From positions 711,501 through 775,500 of the forward strand of contig JADJLJ010000002.1 of NCBI GenBank assembly GCA_016710165.1: a stretch of 64,000 nucleotides of DNA, written 5' to 3'. The translations under genes were made by a program, and so were the position numbers. Source of the stretch: Chitinophagaceae bacterium (GTDB taxonomy: Bacteria; Bacteroidota; Bacteroidia; Chitinophagales; Chitinophagaceae). This document shows positions 1 to 9,245 of this stretch, piece by piece. Position 1 is the stretch's first letter, and each line of letters opens with the position of its first letter. Under the pieces are notes generated by a model that had not been told where the DNA came from, did not search any database, and was given only the letters and a program-made list of their open reading frames with translations.

Positions 1-1
1 T

Positions 2-622
2 TACCAGTTCAAAGTGCTGGAAGCAAAACTGGGATTGAAATTTGAGCACCGGCACGGGCAGAACTATTATTTATCACAACTCAAAGAAAAAGATATCGCC
101 ATTATTAAAGAAGCAGAAGATGGTAAGTCGGTGCTGGAACTGATCAATGCATGGCTGGAAAGGATGCCTTTCATCACCGATGCATTCTGGAAGAATTATG
201 AGCAGGTGTATGTGAGCAGCCTGGCCGAAGCAGAGAAAGGCAATGCCGCATCTTTTGCGGAAATCTTTAATACTGCCTCTGCCGAAAGAAATTTTTCTCC
301 CAGGGCCTGCCGCTCGGCCTTGTTCATCATGCTGTACCATGGTTACCCCATGATGGAACTGCCGTTTCAGTTATTGGATACGCTGCTGGAAATAGACAAC
401 CAGCTTGGCGCCTGGCGTTACCGCCACATCAACATGGTGCAGCGCATGATCGGCAGCCGCATCGGTACCGGCGGAAGTACCGGCGCCGGTTATTTAAAAG
501 CGGCCATGGATAAACATTATATCTTTAAAGAACTGGCGCAGCTGAACAGTTACCTGGTTGACAGGAAGAAATTACCGGTGCTGGCAAAGGAAGTAGAGGA
601 GAGTCTGGGGTATCACTTTTAG
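2..622 (+). CDS. kynA: tryptophan 2,3-dioxygenase, 3' part (5' end outside window)
   Basis: This is the C-terminal two thirds of the haem enzyme that oxidises L-tryptophan to N-formylkynurenine, the first step of the kynurenine pathway. The frame is open from base 2 and begins with the family segment YQFKVLEAKLG, so the true start lies upstream; the GTG at 14 is internal. The family's haem-ligand His is kept in WRYRH (His codon 425-427), followed by the substrate-binding loop GTGGSTG. ELPFQLLDTLLEID also matches the family. The identification rests on these motifs, which align with the human enzyme from memory. No neighbouring kynurenine gene is visible downstream. Confidence 0.93.
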   Translation, partial: YQFKVLEAKLGLKFEHRHGQNYYLSQLKEKDIAIIKEAEDGKSVLELINAWLERMPFITDAFWKNYEQVYVSSLAEAEKGNAASFAEIFNTASAERNFSPRACRSALFIMLYHGYPMMELPFQLLDTLLEIDNQLGAWRYRHINMVQRMIGSRIGTGGSTGAGYLKAAMDKHYIFKELAQLNSYLVDRKKLPVLAKEVEESLGYHF

Positions 623-650
623 GTTATACTGAGCAGTGTCGGAGGGTTAC

Positions 651-685
651 CACGGAGACACGAAGAATTTACACTGAGAACACAA
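651..685. repeat. degenerate heptamer array (cacggag type)
   Basis: Five consecutive 7-base units follow one another exactly in register just after the kynA stop, for example cacggag, acacgaa and cactgag. The same word family forms the hairpin at 4422-4489 and a further array at 27934-27975. No coding potential is seen. Confidence 0.6.
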
Positions 686-734
686 AGGGGAAGTAGTAGA
701 TATTTTTGTGCTCTGATAAAGGGGATTTGTATTT

Positions 735-830
735 CAGCAGATTGCTTCGTCGTTCCTCCTCGCAATGACGTTTCAAAAGGGGATGCTTCGTTCCCTGCCT
801 ACCGTCAGGCGGGCTCAGCATGACAGCTAA
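735..830. repeat. dispersed-repeat-like intergenic sequence
   Basis: The segment contains gcttcgtcgttcctcctcgc followed by aatgacg, and then a second similar half (gcttcgttccctgcc, then caggcgggctcagcatgac). This wording resembles interspersed non-coding repeats common in many bacterial genomes (recalled, not searched). It lies between the convergent kynA and cysteine desulfurase genes and has no open frame. Confidence 0.45.
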
Positions 831-833
831 TTA

Positions 834-882
834 GGAATCCGTATCCAGCAACCGGTATCTGGTATCCTGCATCCTGTATCAG
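834..882. repeat. heptamer array (gtatcNN type)
   Basis: Seven perfectly phased 7-base units end eight bases before the cysteine desulfurase stop. Typical units are gtatcca, gtatctg and gcatcct. The reverse complement (gatac-based units) is the same family as the array at 27732-27809. Confidence 0.7.
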
Positions 883-890
883 CTTTTCGT

Positions 891-2018
891 TTACATCAAC
901 TCCTTCAACTTCTCCACAACAGCATCTACCTCCGCCCTGGTATTGTGTTTGCTGAAACTGAAACGTACCGTTACCTGGTTGGGGTTGTTGTTGATGGCAC
1001 GGATCACGTGACTACCCTGGTCGGCGCCGCTGGTGCAGGCACTGCCGCCGCTGGCACAGATATTATTGATGTCGAGGTTGAAGAGGATCATCTCCGACTT
1101 TTCAGTCTTGGGAAAACTTACACTGAGTACGGTATATAAACTTCTGCCCAACGGGTCTCCATTGAAAGCAACGCCTTTGATATTCTTCTTCAGCTCATCC
1201 ATCATGTAGTATTTCAGCGTACCGATGTGCGAACTGTCAGCTTCGTAATTAGCGGTAGCAAGTTCCAGCGCTTTGGCAAAACCAACAATGCCGTACAGGT
1301 TTTCGGTGCCTGCCCGCATGTTACGTTCCTGTGCACCACCGTGTACAAAGGGTTTTATTTTTACGTTCTCATTGATGTACAAAATGCCCACGCCTTTTGG
1401 CCCGTGAAATTTATGGGCAGCGCCGGTGATGAAATGCACGGGTGTATTCCTCAGGTCGAATGGAAAGTGCCCGACTGTTTGTACCGTATCGCTGTGGAAG
1501 ATGGCGTTGTACAGTTTGCATAAATTGCCCACGGCTTTCATGTCGAGCATATTGCCGATCTCGTTATTGGCGTGCATCAGGGTGACCAGTGTTTTTTCTT
1601 CGCTGGCGGCCAGCAGTTTTTCCAGGTCGTCAATATCAATATGCCCGTTGGGTAATAATTTCACCAGGCTCACTTTGGCAACGTCCATGTTATCGAGGTA
1701 CTCCACCGAATGCGAAACGGCATGGTGTTCAATGGGAGAGGTAATGATGTGTTTACACCCCAGGTCTCTTACTGCCGCAGCAATAGCTGTATTACTGCTT
1801 TCGGTTCCGCCGCTGGTAAAAAATATTTCGGCGGGGTGTGCATTCAGGATCTTCGCCACGCTTTTCCGGGCTGTTTCGATGGCCATGCGTGTCTCCCTTC
1901 CATATGAATAAATGGAAGAGGGGTTGCCAAACTTTTCGGTCAGGTAAGGCATCATGACTTCCAGCACCTGTGGGTCAAGTGCCGTGGTGGCGGCGTTGTC
2001 GAAGTAGATTCTGTTCAT
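891..2018 (-). CDS. cysteine desulfurase (NifS/IscS family)
   Basis: A PLP enzyme that removes sulfur from cysteine for Fe-S cluster or thiolation pathways. The 375 residues cover the whole aminotransferase class V fold: substrate-region YFDNAATT (5-12), SGGTE (69-73), the His pair at 98-99, the PLP lysine K203 in AAHKFHGPKG, and the catalytic C328 in ASGGSACTSG. The length is normal for a group I (IscS/NifS-like) enzyme. No iscU or iscA lies beside it, so it may be a stand-alone or tRNA-thiolation type rather than part of an isc operon. The ATG follows directly on a copy of the palindromic repeat (2019-2042), which supplies a G-rich stretch at the ribosome-binding position. Confidence 0.93.
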   Translation of the reverse strand: MNRIYFDNAATTALDPQVLEVMMPYLTEKFGNPSSIYSYGRETRMAIETARKSVAKILNAHPAEIFFTSGGTESSNTAIAAAVRDLGCKHIITSPIEHHAVSHSVEYLDNMDVAKVSLVKLLPNGHIDIDDLEKLLAASEEKTLVTLMHANNEIGNMLDMKAVGNLCKLYNAIFHSDTVQTVGHFPFDLRNTPVHFITGAAHKFHGPKGVGILYINENVKIKPFVHGGAQERNMRAGTENLYGIVGFAKALELATANYEADSSHIGTLKYYMMDELKKNIKGVAFNGDPLGRSLYTVLSVSFPKTEKSEMILFNLDINNICASGGSACTSGADQGSHVIRAINNNPNQVTVRFSFSKHNTRAEVDAVVEKLKELM

Positions 2019-2042
2019 GCCCCTGTCCCCTAAAGGGGAACT
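2019..2042 (-). repeat. CCCCTTTAGGGG palindromic element, abutting a start codon
   Basis: Read on the minus strand this is tcccctttaggggacagggg followed by c and the ATG of the cysteine desulfurase. The palindrome plus G-rich tail sits where a ribosome-binding site would be. The same arrangement is found in front of the deoxynucleoside kinase (34930-34948). Confidence 0.7.
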
Positions 2043-2128
2043 TTGTTTTAAGGTTATAAATTATACCAGGCAGTTCTTTAAAACAAGCTGACTGATATTT
2101 AAAAGTTCATATTATCTGCCTGCTCCAG

Positions 2129-2156
2129 GTTCCCCCTTCAGGGGGCGGAGGGGGCT
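2129..2156 (+). repeat. CCCCTTTAGGGG palindromic element, 3' end of glmM
   Basis: A C5-TTCA-G5 palindrome followed by the tail gcggaggggg, directly after the stop codon of the mutase gene. On the minus strand it continues into aacctggag, exactly as in the copy at the end of fabI. Confidence 0.75.
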
Positions 2157-3534
2157 TTACATCATCCTCCCGATATCCTGCATCAGTTTTTTTGCAATAT
2201 TATCCGCCTTCGATTCAAAATCGCTTTCGGCATAAATGCGAATGATGGGCTCGGTATTGCTGGTACGCAGGTGAACCCAGTCATTGTCAAATTCTATCTT
2301 CAGCCCGTCTTCGGTATTGATCGGCTGGTTCTTGTAAAGGTCCTTTATCTTTTCAAATATCCCTTTCACATTGGTGCCGTTGGTCAGTTCGATCTTATTC
2401 TTACTGATGAAATAATCCGGGTACGTATTTCTTAGCTGTTTGATGCTTTTTTTGCTTTGCGCCAGGTGCGTTAAAAACAACGCAATGCCGATGAGCGCAT
2501 CCCTGCCATAATGCAGGTCGGGAACAATGATGCCGCCGTTGCCTTCGCCCCGATCACGGCATCCACTTCTTTCATCCGGTTCACTACGTTCACTTCACCT
2601 ACCATGCTGGGGGAATATTCCCCGCCATGTTTCAGCGTTATTTCTTTCAGCGCTTTGGTGGACGACATATTGGAGACCGTATTTCCCTTTCTTTTACCCA
2701 GCACATAATCGGCCACCGCAACCAGGGTATATTCCTCGCCAAACATGGTCCCGTCCTCACAAACAAAACAAAGCCGGTCAACATCCGGGTCAACAGCTAT
2801 TCCTAAATGAGCATTCTGTTTCACTACTTCTTTGCTCAGCTCTGTCAAATGCTCGGGCAATGGCTCCGGGTTATGTGCAAAGTTGCCGGTCACTTCCCCG
2901 TTCAGTATCACTATGTCAGTAACACCCAATGCTTTCAGCAAAGCAGGCACCGCAATGGCGCCGGTACTGTTCACTGTATCTACCACTACTTTAAAATTCT
3001 TTTTCTTAATTGCATTCACATCCACCAGTGCGTATTCAACCACCGCTTCAATATGTTTTTCAGCAGGCTGTCGTCTTTTGTATAAGTGCCCAGCTTATCA
3101 ACCGTTGCGAATTTGAAATCTTCTTTTTCTGCCGATTTTAATATCAGTTTTCCTTCATCGCCACTGATGAACTCACCTTTGCTGTTCAAAAGTTTTAATG
3201 CATTCCATTCCCTGGGGTTATGACTGGCAGTGAGGATGATGCCCCCTGCGGCGTTCTCAAATTTAACAGCCATTTCAACCGTGGGGGTGGTACTAAGGCC
3301 CAGGTCCACCACATCAAGCCCGAGACCAATGAGGGTATTAACCACCAGGCTGCTCACCATTTCGCCGCTCATACGGCCATCGCGGCCTATAACTACTTTT
3401 TTATTGCTGCTTTGTTGTAAAAGCCAGCTTCCGTATGCCGCTGCAAACTTCACGATATCAACGGGGGTAAGGTTATCACTGGTCTTTCCGCCGATGGTTC
3501 CTCTGATGCCCGAAATGCTCTTTATCAATGCCAT
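2157..3534 (-). CDS. glmM: phosphoglucosamine mutase / phosphohexomutase, two frameshifts
   Basis: The enzyme interconverts glucosamine-6-phosphate and glucosamine-1-phosphate for UDP-GlcNAc synthesis, or a related hexose phosphate. Three overlapping frames together give about 460 residues. Frame 1 (3534 to about 3056) has ISGIRGTIGG and the phosphoserine loop TASHNP. Frame 2 (about 3055 to 2548) has the metal loop DPDVDRL. Frame 3 (about 2547 to 2157) has the phosphate-binding RTSNTEPIIRIYAE. Continuity of the family sequence requires one extra base in the T run 3056-3060 and one in the C run 2548-2551 (plus-strand bases). An essential gene with two such breaks suggests sequence error rather than decay. 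The start is placed at MALIKSISG (3534) rather than 24 bases upstream. Confidence 0.88.
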
Positions 3535-3596
3535 TCTTACTCTGTTTAGGGAGGGCAAAGATAAGAAAAGCCTGGCTCATAGCTATAGTTCATTGT

Positions 3597-3652
3597 TGTT
3601 TACTATTTACTATTTACCATTTGCTATTTACCATGAACTATTAACTATTAAC
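3597..3652. repeat. heptamer array (tatttac type) overlapping a promoter
   Basis: Eight phased 7-base units (tgtttac, tatttac, catttgc, tattaac and similar) fill the divergent gap between glmM and the methyltransferase. The last units form TAACTTTG (3649-3656), which fits the Bacteroidota -7 consensus TAnnTTTG and would leave an almost leaderless transcript for the gene starting at 3661. The promoter reading is inference. Confidence 0.65.
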
Positions 3653-3660
3653 TTTGCCCC

Positions 3661-4404
3661 ATGCAACAAACCTGGTTCAAAGACTGGTTCAATTCTCCCT
3701 ACTATCACCTGCTCTATTTTAACAGGGACGACCGGGAAGCTGCCAATTTTATCGATAACCTGATCCAGTACCTGAAACCGCCACCCGGTTGTTGTATGCT
3801 GGACGTTGCCTGTGGTAAAGGAAGGCATTCGGTTCAGCTGGCAGGCAAGGGTTTTGATGTTACCGGCATTGACCTGAGCGATGACAGCATCCACGAAGCA
3901 CTGCAGTCTGAAAGCGATACGCTGCATTTTTACAGGCATGATATGCGCCTGCCTTTCTGGATCAATTATTTTGACTACGCGTTTAATTTCTTTACCAGCT
4001 TCGGTTATTTCCGGACAAGGCGTGAGCACGACAATGGCATCCGCACCATTGCGCAATCATTAAAAAGAAACGGCATCTTTGTGATGGATTTCCTGAATGT
4101 GCATTATGCCGAAGACCACCTGGTTCACCAGGCCGAAAAGGAAATAGAAGGCATCAATTTCATCATAACCAAATGGTATGATGAGACCCATTTTTACAAG
4201 AAGATCATTGTGGAAGACCATAGCCTGAAGGAGCCGCTGGTATTTACAGAAAAAGTTGCCAAATTTTCCCTCGGCGATTTTACCGAGATGTTCGCCTACC
4301 AGGGACTGCAGATGCAGGAGGTGTTCGGCGATTATTCTTTCTCCAACTATGACGTAAAAAAATCACCCCGGATGGTGATGATCGCAAAAAAGATCAAAGC
4401 CTGA
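3661..4404 (+). CDS. class I SAM-dependent methyltransferase
   Basis: A 247-residue Rossmann-fold methyltransferase of unknown substrate. Motif I is MLDVACGKGRHS at about residues 46-57, followed by GIDLSDDSI, the acidic end of strand 2, which binds the adenosine ribose. A post-motif region DMRLPFWINYFDYAFNFF resembles the DMRxL-FD pattern of small cytosolic methyltransferases. There is no membrane segment or signal peptide. It is transcribed away from glmM and ends at a convergent hairpin. The substrate cannot be told from the sequence. Confidence 0.8.
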   Translation: MQQTWFKDWFNSPYYHLLYFNRDDREAANFIDNLIQYLKPPPGCCMLDVACGKGRHSVQLAGKGFDVTGIDLSDDSIHEALQSESDTLHFYRHDMRLPFWINYFDYAFNFFTSFGYFRTRREHDNGIRTIAQSLKRNGIFVMDFLNVHYAEDHLVHQAEKEIEGINFIITKWYDETHFYKKIIVEDHSLKEPLVFTEKVAKFSLGDFTEMFAYQGLQMQEVFGDYSFSNYDVKKSPRMVMIAKKIKA

Positions 4405-4421
4405 TCAGACTTTTATTTTAT

Positions 4422-4489
4422 CACAAAGACACGAAGGCACTAAAAAAAAAACTTTGTTTTTTTTCACTTGGTGACTTCGTGCCTTTGTG
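4422..4489. terminator. bidirectional hairpin built from inverted heptamers
   Basis: The arm 4422-4440 (cacaaagacacgaaggcac) pairs with 4471-4489 with two mismatches, and inside it an A run faces a T run. It lies between convergent genes (methyltransferase and LtaS-like), so it probably terminates both. The arm is made of the same 7-base words as the array at 651-685. Confidence 0.7.
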
Positions 4490-4490
4490 G

Positions 4491-6473
4491 CTATTTATTC
4501 TTATTGTTGAACAGCATCCACCGGGCCGTTTCGTAAATGGCGGAAGTGAGTTGGGATAAATGCTTTTTTACAGAATCCTGTTGCCCGGCAGTTAATGCAG
4601 GGGGCCCGGAGCGAACCGGCACCAATTCCTCTTTTTTTATACGGATGTTTTTGCGGTAGAAATAATAATCCGTCACCACGCCGATCCATCCGGGCGCATG
4701 GTAGATGATAAAAGCCGCATTTTCTTTTTTGTCTTTGTCCAGCAGGTCCCGTCCCAGGGTGGTATTCAGGTAGGGTTGCTGTATCATGCCGGCGATGGTT
4801 GGCAATATATCGATCTGCGATACGGTCTCTTTCCGCAACTGCGGTGTGACCAGGCAGGGGGAATAAAACAGCAAGGGAACATGCTCATCACTCAGGCGTT
4901 GTTCTGTCCATGCTTTGGGATAAATGGCTTCGGCATTGCCTTCCACGCCGTGGTCGCCGGTGAAAATAAAAATGGTATTGTTGTAATAAGGCTGGTCTTT
5001 GGCCTTGTCCATGAATTTCTGAATGCAGTAATCGGTATAAGCGAATGCATGGTATTCTTTCAGTGATTCAAAGCCATATTTCTGCAGTGTATCTGCGTCC
5101 ATTGTTTTTTTTACAAAGTCGCTGTCTTCTGCCGGTATGTTATACGGCCGGTGGTTATCGGCAGTCTGTATGATGGCAAAAAAAGGTTTCTGCTGCCTGG
5201 AAAGCACATCATTGGCTTCCAGGAAAAGATTTTTATCACTGATACCCCATACGTTGATATTCTCGGCTTTGTATTTTCCTTCTTCATATACCTGCACATC
5301 CCGGATGTTGGAAATGAGCCCGCCGAAATTATTGAACTGGCTGCGGCCGCCGATGAAGTAAAATTTTCCGTAACCGTCAAAATCATTGATGATGGTGCGC
5401 TGGTTCACCGACTCCGGGTTACGGGTGGCAAATTTTGAAAGCTGTACATCGGGAATACCGGTGATAGTGGCAAAAATGCCCCGGGCCGTGCCGAAACTGG
5501 GTGTAAAGCACCGGTCGAAGAAAATACCCTGTTTGCACATTTCATTAAAATAGGGTGTCGGGTCGACCGGGTTGCCACTCATGCTGCTTTTATACATGCT
5601 GAAGCTCTCGCAGATCACCAGCACCACGTTGGGTTGGCTTTCAAAAGCCCTGCTGCCGGGTTGTACCAGCCGGCTGTACGTGGTTTGCTGGAGGTTGTAT
5701 TTATCCAGGTTCAGGAACCGGGATATCACCGGGTAATATTCCTTTGCATGGTTGTTGTAATCGGGCTTCCGGAAACGGAGCGTAGTAAAGAAATTCTGCA
5801 GGGGGTTCAGGGCAAGATTGCTTTTAAATTCATCATTTAAATTAAATGCCCTGAAAAAATCAAGCGGCTTTAGCGTAAGAAACCCGTAAATGAACCAGGT
5901 CATCAGCAGCAATGCAGCCGCATGCCACCTGCGCCGGTAAGTGAATTTGTGTATGTTGATGTTTTTTTCGGCCACATCCACGTGCGTCCGGCGGAACATC
6001 CAGGTCATCATCACCACGGCCCCTGCAAGGCCTATCAGTATCCACACTACCGGGTAGCTCTGCCATACCATCTGGAGGCTTTCTCTCGGGTCCTCGGCAA
6101 AAATGAGGGCATCGGCATTCAGCCGGGCGTTGATGTAGGCAAACTGGCCAAAATCGGCACCATAGAAGAACAGTACCAGCAGCGTGATGATGCCGAGGTA
6201 GAATGTCCAGCGCTTTTTACTTCTTTCGCTGAAAAAAGGGGAAAGCGTCGGATATAACGAGAACAGGGGAATGGGGGATAAGATGATGGCTATCCAGCGG
6301 AGGTCATATTTAAGGCCCAGCCAGAAAGAAGGAAGGAGTTCCAGGATGCCGGTGGATTTGGGTTTAAAGAAGATGACCGTGGCGATCCGGAATGCCGTAA
6401 ATATGAACAGGTAAATGAAGAATAGCTTCACTATCCACTGTATAGTTTTAGGGACCCGCCAGCTGATGAGCAT
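4491..6473 (-). CDS. LtaS-like membrane sulfatase/phosphotransferase, copy 1
   Basis: A 660-residue inner-membrane protein of the LTA-synthase/sulfatase superfamily. The N-terminal part has hydrophobic spans near residues 12-36, 60-78, 89-107, 141-160 and 183-202, followed by an extracytoplasmic alkaline-phosphatase-fold domain. Residues matching the LtaS active site are E289 (VICESF), nucleophile T329 (FGTARG), H441 (ADNHRPY) and D507-H508 (TGDHG). Threonine rather than Cys/Ser at the nucleophile position argues for phosphotransfer, not sulfatase maturation. Gram-negative bacteria lack lipoteichoic acid, so a role in adding phosphoglycerol or phosphoethanolamine to periplasmic glycans or lipids is inferred. 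The next gene upstream on the same strand is a paralogue. Confidence 0.85.
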   Translation of the reverse strand: MLISWRVPKTIQWIVKLFFIYLFIFTAFRIATVIFFKPKSTGILELLPSFWLGLKYDLRWIAIILSPIPLFSLYPTLSPFFSERSKKRWTFYLGIITLLVLFFYGADFGQFAYINARLNADALIFAEDPRESLQMVWQSYPVVWILIGLAGAVVMMTWMFRRTHVDVAEKNINIHKFTYRRRWHAAALLLMTWFIYGFLTLKPLDFFRAFNLNDEFKSNLALNPLQNFFTTLRFRKPDYNNHAKEYYPVISRFLNLDKYNLQQTTYSRLVQPGSRAFESQPNVVLVICESFSMYKSSMSGNPVDPTPYFNEMCKQGIFFDRCFTPSFGTARGIFATITGIPDVQLSKFATRNPESVNQRTIINDFDGYGKFYFIGGRSQFNNFGGLISNIRDVQVYEEGKYKAENINVWGISDKNLFLEANDVLSRQQKPFFAIIQTADNHRPYNIPAEDSDFVKKTMDADTLQKYGFESLKEYHAFAYTDYCIQKFMDKAKDQPYYNNTIFIFTGDHGVEGNAEAIYPKAWTEQRLSDEHVPLLFYSPCLVTPQLRKETVSQIDILPTIAGMIQQPYLNTTLGRDLLDKDKKENAAFIIYHAPGWIGVVTDYYFYRKNIRIKKEELVPVRSGPPALTAGQQDSVKKHLSQLTSAIYETARWMLFNNKNK

Positions 6474-6592
6474 CGTTTAAATTTTCTTAAGCCTGAACAA
6501 AGAAAGCGAAATTAACGAAAGCAGGGATAGAAACCTACCTGCGGGCAGGCAGGCACGGGTGACACAGTTAAATACGCATATTCACGGAAACC

Positions 6593-8607
6593 CTATTGCT
6601 TCTTCTTGTTGTTCAGCAGCAGGTATTTGGCTGTTTCGTAATAGGCATCGGTAAGTTGGTGCAGGTGATTTCTTATGCTGTCGGTTTCAGCATTGGCCGG
6701 CACCGGGTCATTGCCTGTCATGGAAACAAGTTCTTCTTTACCGGTCTTTAAATTCTTCAGGTAATAGTATGCATTGCTGACCAGGCCGATGGTCTTTACA
6801 TCATGGTCGATCACAAAAGCATATTTCCCGGCTGCAGTATCTGTGCCGGGTGGAAACATCGGATCGTAACCAAAGAGGTTTTTGCCAAACGAATTATTGC
6901 GGTAAGGGATCCGGGCCAGTGAAGCAACTGAAGGCAGGATATCAAGCTGCGAACAAACATCGCTGATCCGCTTCGGCTGTAAAAATTTCGGTGCATAAAA
7001 CAACAGCGGCACGTGCTCACAGGTAAGGCCCTGCTCGGTCCAGCTTTTGGGAAAATATTCCAGCGTGCCGTTGTAACGGATACCATGGTCGCCCACGAAA
7101 ACAAAAATGGTATTGTCAAAATACGCTTCCTTCCTGGCTGCTTCCATGAATTTCCGGTAACCGAAATCCGTATAACGGAAGGCATTCATCTCTTCGTTGC
7201 TTTCAAAACCAAAACGCTTTAATGAGTCGGCAGAAAAATGAACGGACCTGAATTCCGCCCTGTCTTCTTCAGGTATGGTGTATGGCCGGTGGTTATCTGC
7301 TGTTTGAATGATGGCAAAGAACGGGTTGGTCTGCTGCTTTAAAACCTTATTCGCTTCCAGGAATAAATTCTTATCGCTGATGCCCCATACGTCGATCTTC
7401 TTTGCGTTGTAATCGTCCTGTTCGTATAGTTTCAGGTTATGGATATTGTTTGTGAGCACTCCCCGGATATTTGCCCAGGTGGCGCTTCCTCCCAGGAAAT
7501 AAAAATTGGTATAACCTTTAAACTCGTTGATGATGGTATTCTGGTCAACCGCATTGGGATTGCGGCTTGCGGTCTTCGGGCTCTCCACATCGGGTATGCC
7601 GGTGATGGTGGCCCATACGCCACGGGCGGTTCCATACGCCGGGGTGAAGCAGCGGTCGAAGAAAACCCCGTTCCTGCATAATTCAGCAAAATAGGGTGTT
7701 GTGTTCAGCGGGTTATTATACATGCTGCTTTTATAAGCGCTGAAACTTTCGCAGATGACCAGCACAATATTCGGCCGCCCGTTGACAGGCGAATGATTGG
7801 TATAACTTCTTGTATACTGCAGCCGGTCACTGTCGGAATAAGGTATGCCCAGGTAAGAAGCCATCAACGGGTAAGCTTCCTTTACTTTTTTTATATCGTA
7901 CGATGAATTCCTGAAACTAAGTGTACTCAAAAAACTCTGGAAGGGATTCAGCGCCAGGTTCGCTTTAAAATCATCACTCAGGGTATATGCATCGCTCCAG
8001 CGTAGCGGGAACTGGCCGATCCTGCCAAAAATGAACCCGCCCAGGATGAAGAAAGAAATGATGTATGCCAGGATCCCCTTCTTTTATAGAAACCATCCTT
8101 TTGCTGGTAACGGGCCAGCAACCTGCTGAAGAGGAACCTGCCCAGGAAAAAAAACAGGATGAGCCCAATGGTTATTTTCAGCAGGGGATAGGACTGCCAC
8201 ATCATGTTGAAAGAGATGCCTGCATCCTCCAGGTAATTCAGTACGGTTGCATTCAGGCGCTGGTGCAGGTAATCGAAATGATAAAAATCGATGGCAAGAA
8301 CAAGCAGCATCAGCAGGAAAATGACCGGCAATAAAATATTCCAGAAGGTTCTTGCTTTGGGATTTTTAAAGGGGTTCAATACCCGGACTGCACACAGCAG
8401 CATCATGGCCAGCCCGGTCACGCAGGCTATCCGTGCATCAAAACGAAGGCCCATGATGAATGCCGAACCCGAAAAAGCCTTGCCCGGCGGATTGAATTTC
8501 CAGAATATGATCAGCCGCGAAATGGTCAGCACGATCAGCAACAGCAATACCACGGAAAAGATCCACCGCAACAACCTGGGTATTCGTTCCAAAAACAACA
8601 TGCACAA
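6593..8607 (-). CDS. LtaS-like membrane sulfatase/phosphotransferase, copy 2 (frameshifted)
   Basis: A tandem paralogue of the protein encoded at 4491-6473, interrupted once. The 5' part (8607 to about 8075) encodes the membrane region and ends in a wrong frame after FYKRRG. The family sequence resumes in the next frame (ILAYIISFFILGGF, then SDDFKANLALNP) and runs to 6593, with VICESF, YGTARG, ADNHRPY and VGDHG all kept. Adding one base to the C run 8075-8078 restores a full protein of about 670 residues. The break removes the last membrane span from the catalytic domain if it is real; homopolymer error is the simpler explanation. Confidence 0.83.
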
Positions 8608-8675
8608 TTATTTAAAGTGGACAAAATTAGTTTAATTATTTTTGGCTGCGGCTTAATTTAACAGGCCTGCAGCAA

Positions 8676-9242
8676 ATGACAGATCAACTTCTGGCCTACG
8701 ACCGGCATTTATTCAAAGTCATCAATGACCAATGGAGCAATTCGTTCTTCGACTGGCTGATGCCCTGGTTGCGTAATGCTTCCATGTGGAATCCCCTTTA
8801 CCTGTTTTTAATACTGCTGGTACTTATCAATTTCAGAAAGACCGGCTGGATCATGCTGTTATTTGCTGCCGGTACGGTCATGCTCTGCGATTTTGTGAGC
8901 GCCGATATCTTAAAGAATCATATTGAACGGCTCCGGCCATGCAATGAAACTTCCTTTGCCGGGTGGATACATGTATTGGTGGGTTACCGCCCTCAAAGCA
9001 ACAGTTTTGTTTCTTCGCATGCCACCAACCATTTTGGCATGGCCATGTTCCTGTATATGATATTAAGGGATCATTTTAAAGGATGGCCTGTACTTTTCTT
9101 TCCCTGGGCACTCCTTATTTCGTTTGCACAGGTGTACGTAGGCGTGCATTATCCCCTGGATGTAATATGCGGGGGGCTAATTGGAATACTTATCGGATAT
9201 TTGTCGGGCAGATCGTTTAACAGAACCTACGGTTTAGAATAA
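8676..9242 (+). CDS. PAP2-family membrane phosphatase
   Basis: A 188-residue membrane phosphatase of the PAP2/acid phosphatase class, probably acting on undecaprenyl pyrophosphate or another lipid phosphate. Motif 1 is K80 to R87-P88 (KNHIERLRP), motif 2 SSHA with H115, motif 3 VYVGVHYPLD with H158 and D162. The arginine normally found in motif 3 (SRxxxGxH) is a glutamine here (Q152), a departure from the textbook motif. Hydrophobic spans lie near 40-52, 57-72, 121-130, 136-150 and 161-176. It is separated from the following CNNM gene by three bases, so the two are probably co-transcribed. Confidence 0.86.
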   Translation: MTDQLLAYDRHLFKVINDQWSNSFFDWLMPWLRNASMWNPLYLFLILLVLINFRKTGWIMLLFAAGTVMLCDFVSADILKNHIERLRPCNETSFAGWIHVLVGYRPQSNSFVSSHATNHFGMAMFLYMILRDHFKGWPVLFFPWALLISFAQVYVGVHYPLDVICGGLIGILIGYLSGRSFNRTYGLE

Positions 9243-9245
9243 TAC

